Positions 26,045 to 35,050 are shown, counted from the stretch's first letter. The stretch: DNA of 64,000 bases from Pseudoleptotrichia goodfellowii (GCF_007990505.1 NZ_AP019822.1:682001-746000); one strand, 5' to 3'. Numbers and translations: made by a program. The notes: generated by a model not told the origin, from the sequence alone.

Positions 26045-27121
26045 ATGAAAAAAAAATTTGAAACCGGATTTTCTGTTTACTTAAGTACGGATATTGAAAA
26101 AAATAAAAATATTATAAGTAAATTTGAAAATTCCGGTGCAAAATATGTATTTACTTCTTTAAATATATCCGAAGAAAAAGTGAATAAAAATTCCGAATTG
26201 AAGAAAATTATCAAATTCTGTTCGGAAAAAAACCTGAATTTGATAGTCGATATAAACAGCACAACGAAAAATATAATAAATATAAATGACGGAAATGTTT
26301 ATTTTAGGATAGATGACGGATTGACATTGGACGAAATTTTGGAGCTTTCCGGAAAAAATAAAATAGTTTTGAATGCGAGTATGATAACGGAAGAAAATTT
26401 GGATTATTTTCAGAAAAAAGGAATGGACTTTTCAAAGGTTTTAAGTTTACACAATTTTTATCCTAAAAGATTTACGGGTATTTCCCGGGAATATTTGCAA
26501 AAGCAGAATCTGAAATATAAAAAATACGGGATAAAAACGATGGCATTTGTAAAAGGTGATGAATTGAGAGGTCCTGTTTACGAGGGGCTTCCCACTGTGG
26601 AAAAGCATAGAAATAAAAGATTTCTTACATCGTGTCTTGATTTACTGTTATTGGATACAGATATAGTTTTAGTGGGAGACATTGATATATCGGATAAAAA
26701 TATGAAAGACTTCAAATATCTCAATAAAGGAATAGTTCCTTTGAGAAACTTTGATAATATACTTACAGACAGGGTATTTAAGGACAGAATAGATTTTTCC
26801 GAATATATAATAAGAGCTGTTGTTGATGTAAATATAGGTGAAAGCAGAAAAAGTTTTTGCGAATACATAACAAAAGAACTCGAAAAAAACAGAATAAATC
26901 TGAAAGAAATTTCCTGTAACGGTCCTATAAAAAAAGGAGATATACTTGTAAGTAATGAAAAATACTTAAGATATGAAGGTGAGCTTGAAATTGCTTTACA
27001 GGATTTGGGAATAGATGAAAAAAGATGTGTTGTTTCTAAAATAATAGATGAGGATATGGAGTTACTTGATTATGTGAGAGTGGTGGATAGGTTCCTTTTT
27101 GAAAAAAGTGACAAAAAATAG
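26045..27121 (+). CDS. mupG: MupG family 6-phospho-N-acetylmuramidase (DUF871)
   Basis: A 358-residue cytoplasmic protein beginning KFETGFSVYLSTDIEKNKN. It has a TIM-barrel-like N-terminal part (YVFTSLNISEE, LNLIVDINS, VVLNAS-type strand, LSLHNFYPKRFTGISREYL, MAFVKGDELRGPVYEGLPT) and a cyclophilin-like C-terminal domain (about 235-350). This matches DUF871/MupG, which splits MurNAc-6P-GlcNAc into MurNAc-6P and GlcNAc. Its position after murQ-murR-murP completes a salvage route. It is the last gene of the operon. Confidence 0.92.
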   Translation: MKKKFETGFSVYLSTDIEKNKNIISKFENSGAKYVFTSLNISEEKVNKNSELKKIIKFCSEKNLNLIVDINSTTKNIININDGNVYFRIDDGLTLDEILELSGKNKIVLNASMITEENLDYFQKKGMDFSKVLSLHNFYPKRFTGISREYLQKQNLKYKKYGIKTMAFVKGDELRGPVYEGLPTVEKHRNKRFLTSCLDLLLLDTDIVLVGDIDISDKNMKDFKYLNKGIVPLRNFDNILTDRVFKDRIDFSEYIIRAVVDVNIGESRKSFCEYITKELEKNRINLKEISCNGPIKKGDILVSNEKYLRYEGELEIALQDLGIDEKRCVVSKIIDEDMELLDYVRVVDRFLFEKSDKK

Positions 27122-27125
27122 TTAT

Positions 27126-27270
27126 CTTCCTTTTTCAAAAAAAGGAAGCGAAAAAATAACTCAACTCTAATTTTACATACTCAAAAATGCCCGTTTGCTA
27201 TGAAAACAAAAAAGATGTTTTCATAACGCTCACTACCACATTTTTTACATTGTAAAATTAGAATGTTGAG
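27126..27270. repeat. MITE-like inverted-repeat element, copy 1
   Basis: A palindrome CTTCCTTTTT/AAAAAGGAAG (27126-27148) is followed by an element (27160-27270) whose ends are inverted: CTCAACTCTAATTTTACA against TGTAAAATTAGAATGTTGAG. An inner inverted pair, TATGAAAACA/TGTTTTCATA, is also present. Copy 2 at 34817-34927 is nearly the same. No open frame. Confidence 0.75.
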
Positions 27271-27301
27271 GTTAGTTTTAAAAGTTAGAGTGTATATAAA
27301 T

Positions 27302-27345
27302 AAACTCCCGCATTGTTTCACGAACTATGATTAACGGGAGTTTTT
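27302..27345 (+). terminator. Rho-independent terminator downstream of the repeat
   Basis: AAACTCCCG (27302-27310) pairs with CGGGAGTTT (27335-27343) across a 24-base loop, with a T-run. Its left arm (AAATAAACTCCCGCATT) also resembles the start of the structured repeat at 34977, suggesting shared origin. The rest of 27346-27477 shows no gene. Confidence 0.65.
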
Positions 27346-27477
27346 ATATATTTTCTCCGACGTTGAAATTTTACTTCGAGAAATACGAAACGAAACGTTA
27401 TAAAAACAACTGTTCGAGTATAGGGAGTTTGTTATTTTTATAGTGCAGTGAGTTATTTCGAGTTAGTAAAATTTTAG

Positions 27478-27516
27478 TCGGTTATTTTTTGCTACTTTTT
27501 TCAAAAAAAGCAGTTA
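27478..27516 (-). terminator. Terminator of the ahpC transcript
   Basis: On the minus strand CTGCTTTTTTTG pairs with AAAAAAGTAGC just after the stop codon of the AhpF-N-like gene. The following AAAAAATAACC equals the sequence flanking both MITE-like copies. Confidence 0.55.
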
Positions 27517-27521
27517 AGATT

Positions 27522-28154
27522 TTAAGCACTCACAACCAAACTTATAAGCTGCTCAAGAGTCTGTTCTCCTATAGCTGACTGTTTTCCGTTTATATAAACG
27601 ACAGGAACTCCCTGAATATTTTTTTCAGCCACTTCTTCAGGATAAACTCCTCCGTCTACAAGTGAAGATGTAATATTAGGGTTACTTGAGGCAATAAGAT
27701 TTAGAGCCTGGACTACTTCAGGACACTTTGTACATGAAAGAGAAATAAAAGTTTCAATATTCAAATGTTTGTTTACAGACGAAATTTTATTTAACTGATC
27801 TCCTTCCAGTTTTCTTCCCAATCCTGCAAGTCCTAAAACTGCAAGGATGAAACTGTTGAACTCATGTCCGCCCGGTATTCCGCAAAAATTAATCCCTGTT
27901 TTTTCTCCGTTTTTAAGTAAACTGAATGAAACAGGTCTTGTTATTTCGAGTTTTTCTTCCAATGAAGTATCTTCACCGAAAGATTTTTTTGTATAATTTA
28001 CTTTATCGGATATTTCGTCTATTTCGGTTAAAAAAGCCTGAAGTTCAACAGATTTTTGACTGCTATCCAAAAATGAAACGATTTCTATCGGTTCTGAAAT
28101 TTTGTTAAAATATCCTTTTAACTGTTCAATTATATTTGTATCCAAAAATGCCAT
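27522..28154 (-). CDS. AhpF N-terminal-domain-like protein (tandem thioredoxin fold)
   Basis: 210 residues from ATG 28154 (AAGGAG upstream on the minus strand; a start 28 codons earlier lies inside ahpC and is rejected). Two thioredoxin-fold halves; the second carries the active CxxC in SLSCTKCPEVVQALNLIA, with IQGVPVVYINGK as the cis-Pro loop. This equals the N-terminal electron-transfer domain of AhpF without the flavin reductase part, so a separate thioredoxin-reductase-like protein must feed it. It lies 26 bases downstream of ahpC and should reduce it. Confidence 0.9.
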   Translation of the reverse strand: MAFLDTNIIEQLKGYFNKISEPIEIVSFLDSSQKSVELQAFLTEIDEISDKVNYTKKSFGEDTSLEEKLEITRPVSFSLLKNGEKTGINFCGIPGGHEFNSFILAVLGLAGLGRKLEGDQLNKISSVNKHLNIETFISLSCTKCPEVVQALNLIASSNPNITSSLVDGGVYPEEVAEKNIQGVPVVYINGKQSAIGEQTLEQLISLVVSA

Positions 28155-28180
28155 GGTTTTCTCCTTAATTGAGTGAATAA

Positions 28181-28747
28181 TTATATTTTTCCTACTAAAT
28201 CCAATCCCGGTTTCAATGTAGCTTCTCCTTCTTTCCATTTAGCAGGACAAACTAATCCCGGATTTTCAGCAACAAATTTTGCAGCTTTTGCTCTTCTTAC
28301 CAACTCTGAAGCATCTCTTCCGATTCCTTCGTCATTTACTTCGTAAGCAACTATTTTTCCTTCAGGATTTACGATGAAAGTCCCTCTGAATGCCAATCCT
28401 GTTTCTTCGTTCAATACTTCAAAAATTCTTGAAACAGTCATTGTAGGATCTCCGATCATTGCATAAGTAACTTTTTTAATAGCATCCGAATGATCGTGCC
28501 ATGCTTTATGAGTAAAATGAGTATCTGTACTTACAGAGTAAACGTTAAATCCTAATTTTTTAAGTTCTTCGTGGTGATCTTCCAAGTCTTCCAATTCTGT
28601 AGGACATACAAATGTAAAGTCTGCAGGATAGAACATAAAGATATTCCATTTTCCCAACATGTCTTTTTCAAAAGATACTTCTCTGAATTCCTCGTTTTGA
28701 TAAGCCTGTGCAGTAAAGTTTTCTAATTTTTTTCCGATTAATGACAT
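28181..28747 (-). CDS. ahpC: Alkyl hydroperoxide reductase peroxiredoxin
   Basis: A 188-residue typical 2-Cys peroxiredoxin. The peroxidatic Cys is in [20 protein letters not shown] and the resolving Cys in [12 protein letters not shown]. Conserved Thr and Arg of the active site ([14 protein letters not shown] region) are present, and length matches the AhpC group. It reduces hydrogen peroxide and organic peroxides in the cytoplasm. AGGAGG precedes the ATG, and a near-consensus promoter lies about 60-90 bases upstream. Confidence 0.97.
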   Translation of the reverse strand: MSLIGKKLENFTAQAYQNEEFREVSFEKDMLGKWNIFMFYPADFTFVCPTELEDLEDHHEELKKLGFNVYSVSTDTHFTHKAWHDHSDAIKKVTYAMIGDPTMTVSRIFEVLNEETGLAFRGTFIVNPEGKIVAYEVNDEGIGRDASELVRRAKAAKFVAENPGLVCPAKWKEGEATLKPGLDLVGKI

Positions 28748-28809
28748 TATTATTCCTCCTATGTGTTATTGTTTTTAATTTAAAATCATTACAAAAATCT
28801 TTCGAGTAC

Positions 28810-28838
28810 ATTATATATAAAACAAAATGTTTTGTCAA
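28810..28838 (-). promoter_or_regulatory. ahpC promoter: Strong ahpC promoter with spacer palindrome
   Basis: On the minus strand: TTGACA (28838-28833), exactly 17 bases, then TATAAT (28815-28810), both perfect consensus. The palindrome ACAAAA-TG-TTTTGT (28822-28835) overlaps the -35 edge and spacer and is a candidate operator, possibly for a peroxide-responsive repressor. Confidence 0.8.
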
Positions 28839-28936
28839 TAAATTTTACGGAAAATATTATTTTTATCTTCAAAGGAAAATTTTAAAAGATTATGAATTAC
28901 ACGGATATTATTCAGATCAAAAATATTGTTGTATTT

Positions 28937-30367
28937 TTATTTGATGCAATCTCTTATTAATTCCGGAGAAAATAATAAATTTTCATTATTTTTTACTTCT
29001 GATAAAGTATAGTCTTTTTTGATTTCTCCGTTTTCGTAAACAAGCTCTAAAACAGAATTTTTATGGTATTCATTTTCTTTTAAATGGGAAATATTGACAG
29101 TTCTGTAATCTCCGTTATCGGTCTTTATCAGGTCAAGACGTCCTTTTTTGCTTACTTTCCCTCTGTCTGTAACAGGATTTTTAAAAACGTCTATTATTTT
29201 ATCTCCGATTTTTATGCAGCTGCATTTCATTGCAAATTTATGAGTATCTCTGTTTATGCTTGATTTGGAATTTCCCTGTAATAAAGCACCGCCGCAGCCT
29301 AAAGAAACATTTTCTGCAGAATAGCCGTTATCTTTAAGAGCCTTGTATATATCCCAAACAGTGTTTTCATTAATGCCGTCTCCCTGAATAACTCTGACTT
29401 TATTGATGACTTTATATTCTTTGGAATTAACAGTGCATCCGAAATTATGTTCAAGGCTTTCGAGTGCAAACAGTATATTTGTAATGGCATCGCCGCTGTC
29501 GGGTCTTATGACCAGAGTACCGTTACGTTCTGAAATTTTGTCGTGAAGTTCTTTCCCGATAATATTTTCTACAGCGTTGAAATAGTTGTAACTGTCAAGG
29601 ACTATTGCTATCGTTCCTGTAGGAAAAGAGTCGAGCATATTTTCATAAGCGTCTTTTTCATGTTTTTTTGTCCACGAAGTCATTGTACTGTGCTCGGAAG
29701 CAGGTATACTGAACCCTGCCATTTTGTCGTGATAATATTTTCTTGCGAATAAAAGGGAATAAAGGGTATCCGTACCCGAAAAATTTGTTAAATGGGCAAG
29801 TCCTCCTATTCCCGCACTTTCTTCACTTGAAACTCCTCTATATCCGAAATCATGGAACTTAAAAGGGATCTCTTCTTTTACGTTATCACTTGTTTCTTTT
29901 AAAAAGTGCTCTATAATTTGCTTTACTTTAAACGAAAAAGTAGCAACTGTAATAGGGTACCATATTTTCAGTAACAGCGTTTCAACCCAACCGACAATCC
30001 ACGGAACATTAGGATCGGTAGACTCCACAGTTACAAGAACATTATGATTTTTAACAACTGCACCTTCGGGAACAGCTCTTATTCTTAGAGGAAGTTTTCC
30101 ATCCAACTTTTCTACAATATAATTCCAACCTTCTTTAAAAAACGGTAGTCCATGTAATGTACATATTTCTTCAGCTTCTTCAATCATTTCTTTTGTAATC
30201 GGTTTAGTCAGATATTCTTTCAGGTAATACTGTAAACCGAAAAATTTTGTGTATCCGTAAAGTCCGCCTCGACTTTCAATATAATCGTGCATATAGGTAA
30301 TGCCTGCAGGATATTGCTTCGGATGTGTCATTTTATAAGAATCTGTCGCTAAAATAAGGTTTTTCAT
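28937..30367 (-). CDS. nadV: Nicotinamide phosphoribosyltransferase
   Basis: A 476-residue cytoplasmic enzyme converting nicotinamide and PRPP to nicotinamide mononucleotide for NAD salvage. Segments LATDSYKMTHPKQYP, FHDFGYRGVSSEESAGIGG, FSGTDT, SIPASEHSTMTSW (loop with the phospho-acceptor His), VIRPDSGD and ALLQGNSKSSINRDT are diagnostic of the NAMPT/NadV family; length is standard. Third gene of a minus-strand operon after the DUF1576 protein and a 112-residue protein. GGAGAG precedes the ATG. Confidence 0.96.
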   Translation of the reverse strand: MKNLILATDSYKMTHPKQYPAGITYMHDYIESRGGLYGYTKFFGLQYYLKEYLTKPITKEMIEEAEEICTLHGLPFFKEGWNYIVEKLDGKLPLRIRAVPEGAVVKNHNVLVTVESTDPNVPWIVGWVETLLLKIWYPITVATFSFKVKQIIEHFLKETSDNVKEEIPFKFHDFGYRGVSSEESAGIGGLAHLTNFSGTDTLYSLLFARKYYHDKMAGFSIPASEHSTMTSWTKKHEKDAYENMLDSFPTGTIAIVLDSYNYFNAVENIIGKELHDKISERNGTLVIRPDSGDAITNILFALESLEHNFGCTVNSKEYKVINKVRVIQGDGINENTVWDIYKALKDNGYSAENVSLGCGGALLQGNSKSSINRDTHKFAMKCSCIKIGDKIIDVFKNPVTDRGKVSKKGRLDLIKTDNGDYRTVNISHLKENEYHKNSVLELVYENGEIKKDYTLSEVKNNENLLFSPELIRDCIK

Positions 30368-30386
30368 ATGAACTCTCCTTTTTAAA

Positions 30387-30725
30387 TTATATATTTTTCT
30401 TTAAAGCTAATTTAAGTATACCGTCATTATAATCCATTTTAATTGAATCACAAATTCTTGCGACAAGCAAAAGTTTGTTGGAAGCATCTCCTTCTCCCAT
30501 TAATTCCCAGTATTCATCGTATTCGGCATCGTGATGAATGCTTAACAGTTTTTCGGTTTCTTTTATTTCTTTATCGGATAATACTGTAAATCCTTGAGTA
30601 AAAATTATATACCCGTCTTTTAGAGGGTTTTTTTCAATTTTAATTTGAAAATTTTCAGAATTTTTTTCTAGATAGAATGAAGTTATTTCGTTTACGATTT
30701 TCGATACAATTTTAATATTTTTCAT
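30387..30725 (-). CDS. Hypothetical small protein between DUF1576 and NAMPT genes
   Basis: 112 residues, soluble, not recognised. Predicted alternating helix/strand content (VSKIVNEITSFYLEKNSENF, GYIIFTQGFTVLSDKEIKE, DEYWELMGEGDASNKLLLV). Acidic His/Asp cluster HHDAEYDEYWELMGEGD could bind a metal or ligand. The ATG overlaps the stop of the DUF1576 gene by 4 bases, so translation is coupled, and the NAMPT gene follows 19 bases later. Confidence 0.65.
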   Translation of the reverse strand: MKNIKIVSKIVNEITSFYLEKNSENFQIKIEKNPLKDGYIIFTQGFTVLSDKEIKETEKLLSIHHDAEYDEYWELMGEGDASNKLLLVARICDSIKMDYNDGILKLALKKNI

Positions 30726-31960
30726 TTATTTCCTCCTTGAAAAGTTTGAAGTACAGGGACACCCACACTTGCGACAATACCTGCGGCAAGTCCTGTATTA
30801 TAGAGATTAAGCCCTCCGTGAGCAGAGCCTATATTTAAAACCAGACAGTAATTCAGAAATCCTGCAAGTATACCTGCAAAAATGCCGAATTTGCCGCTTA
30901 TAGGGGCAAGAGTAGTGGAAAAAAACAGCGTAACTGCAAAAGCAGTTATCGAAGTATTTTGCCCGAACAAATAATAAGCAATTATAACACCGATTATTAC
31001 GGGAAATATGTTTTTAATATGTTTCCCGAATCCTGCAAAAGCTACAACAGTAATCATTCCCGAGAGGATAGGACCGTTAAGCATAGGAAATAAAAGAAAA
31101 ATCAGTCCCAAACAGAAAAATCCGAGTAACCCCATATTTATGATGACTAAAGGAAATCCTTCCGTAACAGTAAAATCGCTTACAAGCTTTCCCGAATGAG
31201 AAAGCAGATTTTTCAATCCGTTAAAGGAATATCCGTTTTTTATAAATCCGTATACTATGTAGAAAGAAAAAACTGCTATGAATAAAGCTAAAAGCCTGTA
31301 ATCTATTGTTTGAATAAAGTCTTTCTTAAAGGAAACTGTAACTTTTGCAGCTTTTAAAATCGAATAGGATACTATTGCAACAAGTCCCGCCGCAAAGCCC
31401 GTATTATAAAGACTGTAACCGCCATGTATAGGTAAAACCTGTGCAGAAATAAGAGGCATAATGAATCCTAAAACTGTTCCCGAAATAAGAGCGATTCCTA
31501 TACCTAAAGGAGAATATCCGAAGAACTCCGCAATAACACTTACAAAAGGAGAAAGTGATGTGGAAAACATACAGACGATTATTACAGTTTTAAACTTTTT
31601 ACCACTTACTTTTGCATAAAGCCATGCTCCCATATAAAAAGGAATTATATTCAGCAGATTTTTCCCCATAAATGAAAATCCGAGCATTAAAAATATTCCC
31701 GATATGATAAGTCCGTTGATTTTCATATCCATTTTATATAAAAGATAAATGTTGATTAAAGTTATAATCGAAGCATTGAAAATAGCCGCTTCTTTGCCTC
31801 CGATAAAGAAATAATCAGTTATTAGAATACCGTCGGATAAAAGAATATTTTTCATTCCTTCCAAAAGTTTGTAAGGAGTTGATAAAATAATCGAATAAAT
31901 CAGTAAAATAAAAGGTAAAAGTGAAATAATCAGATATTCCTGTTTTTTTTCTTTTGTCAT
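30722..31960 (-). CDS. DUF1576 family multi-pass membrane protein
   Basis: 412 residues, about 10-12 hydrophobic segments, no signal peptide. An internal duplication is evident: HGGYSLYNTGFAAGLVA (about 175-190) and HGGLNLYNTGLAAGIVA (about 385-400), each after a similar hydrophobic run, giving an inverted or tandem two-fold transporter-like layout. DUF1576 has no proven function. First gene of an operon with NAMPT, so a nicotinamide- or precursor-uptake role is a testable inference. Good AGGAGAAA ribosome site. Confidence 0.85.
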   Translation of the reverse strand: MTKEKKQEYLIISLLPFILLIYSIILSTPYKLLEGMKNILLSDGILITDYFFIGGKEAAIFNASIITLINIYLLYKMDMKINGLIISGIFLMLGFSFMGKNLLNIIPFYMGAWLYAKVSGKKFKTVIIVCMFSTSLSPFVSVIAEFFGYSPLGIGIALISGTVLGFIMPLISAQVLPIHGGYSLYNTGFAAGLVAIVSYSILKAAKVTVSFKKDFIQTIDYRLLALFIAVFSFYIVYGFIKNGYSFNGLKNLLSHSGKLVSDFTVTEGFPLVIINMGLLGFFCLGLIFLLFPMLNGPILSGMITVVAFAGFGKHIKNIFPVIIGVIIAYYLFGQNTSITAFAVTLFFSTTLAPISGKFGIFAGILAGFLNYCLVLNIGSAHGGLNLYNTGLAAGIVASVGVPVLQTFQGGNK

Positions 31961-32135
31961 AAATTTTAATTTCTCCTTTCGTTAAATAGATTATTACTTT
32001 AGTATAACATTTTTTTGAAATTTTGAGATAAAAAATTTATAAAAATCGTTGGACAAATATATTTTGATAGGATAAAATAAGAATAGATAAAATTTTTATA
32101 AAAAATCTGTAATTTAAAGTGAAAGGCGGAAAACA

Positions 32136-32804
32136 GTGAAAAGATTTTTCTTATTATTTTCAAAAATAGCATTATTTTTTTCAATATGTTTTTTAACAGT
32201 CAATTATATAGATGAGGCATCAAGAAATTACGCATTGAATTTGTCCAAAAAGTTTTATGTGAGAGAAAAAGTGAGCTATACCGAAGTCGGAATAATTTTA
32301 TGCAGAGAAGACTATTTTTATAATGAAATGTACTTGACAAATGAATACGGGCAAGTGGATAAGTTGAAGAAAATCGGAGATCTTTGGGTAGGTCATATTT
32401 TGTCTTATGAAGAGTCGGATAAAAAGATTTTTACTTATCAGCACGATAATGCAGGAATTTATTTCGATATGTTTAAGGACAGACTGAAAAAATATAAAGG
32501 GTATTTTATTATAGGAGAAGGTGTGGAGCAGTTTGGAATGAGTTTGGAAGAGGTTGTAGAATATCTGAAAGTAAGAGAAATAGAATTTAAAGATACTCCG
32601 ACTTATTATGTAAAAAAATTCGGGTATAAAAAAGACTTGGCTTCGGAAGCTCTGAATAAGAAACTGGCAGCACTTTACGGAGAAGAAAATATAGAAAAAA
32701 CCTTTATTCAAAAAAAGAAAATCAGAATGCTTTTAGGAGTTATAGGATTAGGATTGGGAATTTTAGGAGTGGCAGTGTTTAGAGGGAATAGGGATGAGGA
32801 GTGA
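32136..32804 (+). CDS. Hypothetical protein with N- and C-terminal membrane segments
   Basis: 222 residues. One membrane segment near 6-24 and another near 197-213 (IRMLLGVIGLGLGILGVAVF) enclose a soluble, probably periplasmic domain rich in Tyr/Lys/Glu. No family recognised. AAAGGCGG lies ahead of the ATG. Possible promoter TTGGAC (32049-32054), 18-base spacer, TAAAAT (32073-32078). It diverges from the DUF1576 operon. Confidence 0.65.
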   Translation: MKRFFLLFSKIALFFSICFLTVNYIDEASRNYALNLSKKFYVREKVSYTEVGIILCREDYFYNEMYLTNEYGQVDKLKKIGDLWVGHILSYEESDKKIFTYQHDNAGIYFDMFKDRLKKYKGYFIIGEGVEQFGMSLEEVVEYLKVREIEFKDTPTYYVKKFGYKKDLASEALNKKLAALYGEENIEKTFIQKKKIRMLLGVIGLGLGILGVAVFRGNRDEE

Positions 32805-32909
32805 AACAGGAGAGAAAGTGGAAATTGAGATATATAGTTCAATACACTGTAAAACCTAAAACATAAATAAAACAAATTTAAGTATTAAAAAATAATATGA
32901 AAAATAGTA

Positions 32910-32938
32910 TTGACTTTTATTGAAAATAAAGGTATTCT
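32910..32938 (+). promoter_or_regulatory. Promoter of the TpsB gene
   Basis: TTGACT (32910-32915), 17-base spacer, TATTCT (32933-32938). Two in-frame starts follow (32954 and 32999), each with its own purine-rich ribosome site. Confidence 0.65.
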
Positions 32939-32998
32939 TCTAAGGAAGATATAATGAAATTTGAAAATTTAATAAAACTAAAGAAAGGAGTTTTAATG

Positions 32999-34777
32999 AA
33001 GAAAATAAAAAATCTTTCTTTTTTTCTTCTTTTGTGTTCGGCTGTTGTTAATGCAGCTCCCAAAGATGAGGCAAACAGGCTTCTTGATAAAGAGCAGCAA
33101 AGACTTGAACAGGAAAGGCAACTTAATGAACAGGAAAACAGAAGAAAAGAAATTGAAGGCAGTAAATTTACTCCTGACATAGAAGTTAAATCTGTAGAAG
33201 AAGAAAATGTAACGACTTTTCTATTAAAAGACCTTCAAATAATAGATAAAGATAAACTTTTATCTGAGGGAGATAAATTTCAGTTAAGTAAAAATACAAA
33301 TATAAAGAAATAGGTGTGAAAGAATTAAATATATTATTGAATGAAGCTAATGCAATACTCGTAAAAAAGGGATATGTTACAAGCAGAATTAATGTTAATA
33401 CCGACAATATACAGCAAGGGGAAATTACTTTTGAAGTAATAACGGGAAGAATAGATAAAATAAAACTGAATAACAACAGTTTTGCAGATAAATTAAAAAT
33501 ATTTTTTAATAAGCCCAAAACTAAAGGTAATGTGCTGAATATAAGAGATATAGATACAATGACAGATAATTTTAATAAAAATGCATCAAATAATTTTGCA
33601 GTAAACATAGAGCCCTCTGATAAAGAAGGCTTTTCTAATATAATTGCAAAAAACGAAATAAAAGGAAAAACAACAGTAAGTGTAGGATATAATAATTACG
33701 GAGATGAACAGGGAGGAAAAAACAGACTTAAGATAGGACTTGATATAGAAAGTCCCTTAGGAGTAAATGACCTTTTAAGTATGAATATACAGGAGTAAAA
33801 AGAAAGAAAGTGGATAGAAGCTGGAAGATACCTGAATCACAACTTTTACCGGGACAAATAGCACCGAGCGGACCTGTACCGGGATACGATCCTAAGATAC
33901 ACGGATTACTTCCCCCTCAAAGACAGACTTTACTGTGGAATATAACATACAGAATACCTTTCAGAAGTTACTCGTTAGTATTAAGCGGAAATAAGAGTGT
34001 ATACAGAAGGTCAACTTATGCGTATAACACAATATATGATTTATCAGGATCAAGTACATCACTGATGGCAAATTTATCAAAAATATTGTATCGAGATAAT
34101 AAAAGTAAACTTACAGGAAATATAGAAATAAAAAGAAAAACAGTAAGTCATATTTTGAAGATGTGGAACTGACAAACAGAAACTTAACAATAGGAACATT
34201 GGGAGTAAATTATGACTTTGCATTGTTTAAGGGAGTAAGCGGCTTATCTGTATCATACAGTAAAGGAATGAGAATATTCCATGGAGAAAAAGATATAGAA
34301 AAAGGAGAAACAGCACCGAAAGCTGAAGCAACAAGATACAATGCAAGTTTTTACTGGTATAAGCCTATAAAGAATGCAGCATTCAGACTGACAGCGGAAA
34401 TGCAGAAGTCAAGAGATGTAAATTACGGAAGTGAAAAGATAAGTATAGGGGGAATAGGAAGTATACCCGGATATCAATATGATAATATATCGGGAGACAG
34501 CGGATATTCAGTATTGGCAGAACTATCATATACATTCAGATATGAAAAACAGAGACTGATACCGTATATATCATACGGAATAGGAGAAACAAAGAATAAT
34601 CATGATGAATCCGAATACAGACTTGGGAAAGTAAAAGGAGGAAGTATAGGGATAAGATTTTCAAGTACATATTTTGATATAGATGTATCTTATGCAAAGG
34701 CATTCAGTCAAAGTGAGTATGTGAAACCTAAAAATCATGAGGTTTATGCGAGTATGACTGTAAAATATTCTTTTTAA
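32999..34777 (+). pseudogene. Two-partner secretion transporter TpsB (FhaC/ShlB/CdiB-like), three frameshifts
   Basis: Signal peptide (LSFFLLLCSAVVNA), a coiled linker rich in Glu/Gln, a POTRA domain (KELNILLNEANAILVKKGYV...GRIDKIKL) and a 16-strand barrel ending in YASMTVKYSF with terminal Phe. The frame breaks three times: near 33289 (A5 where KKYKYKEIGVKEL needs A6), near 33787 (SMNYTGVKRKKVDRSW needs one more T) and near 34139 (RKNSKSYFEDVELTN needs one more A). Each break is a one-base loss, and repaired length is 593 residues. It would export the TpsA protein across the outer membrane. As read, it cannot be made. Start 32999 is preferred because it gives a clean signal peptide. Confidence 0.88.
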
Positions 34778-34784
34778 TATAGAT

Positions 34785-34927
34785 CTACTTTTTTAAGAAA
34801 AAAGTAGCAAAAAATAATCAACTCAAATTTTACATACTCAAAAATGCCCGTTCGCTATGAAAACAAAAAGGATGTTTTCATAACGCTCACTAACACATTT
34901 TTTATGTTGTAAAATTTGAATGTTGAG
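34785..34927. repeat. MITE-like inverted-repeat element, copy 2
   Basis: A palindrome CTACTTTTTT/AAAAAAGTAG (34785-34807) directly after the TpsB stop may also act as a terminator. It is followed by the element at 34817-34927, with the same terminal inverted repeats and inner TATGAAAACA/TGTTTTCATA pair as copy 1. Confidence 0.75.
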
Positions 34928-34976
34928 AAAAATAAATGTTTAATATCATATAAAAATATAATTCTAAAATAAACTT

Positions 34977-35050
34977 CCCGCATTTTCGGAGTCGACGAAG
35001 GAGCGAAGAACGCGGGTAGCGGGAGTGTGAGGGCGGCAATGAGCCCTCAT
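34977..35050 (+). repeat. Dispersed structured repeat, copy 3 (upstream of TpsA)
   Basis: CCCGCATTTTCGGAGTCGAC ... GCGGGTAGCGGGAG ... GAGGGCGGCAATGAGCCCTC. Ends 21 bases before the TpsA ATG. A GTG and ATG inside it open an in-frame extension (MRAAMSPH), which I do not take as the protein start. Confidence 0.85.

Noticed and set aside
32954-32998. Alternative earlier start of TpsB
   Set aside because: It has a ribosome-like site, but the resulting N-terminus puts 15 polar residues ahead of the signal peptide; 32999 is more likely.
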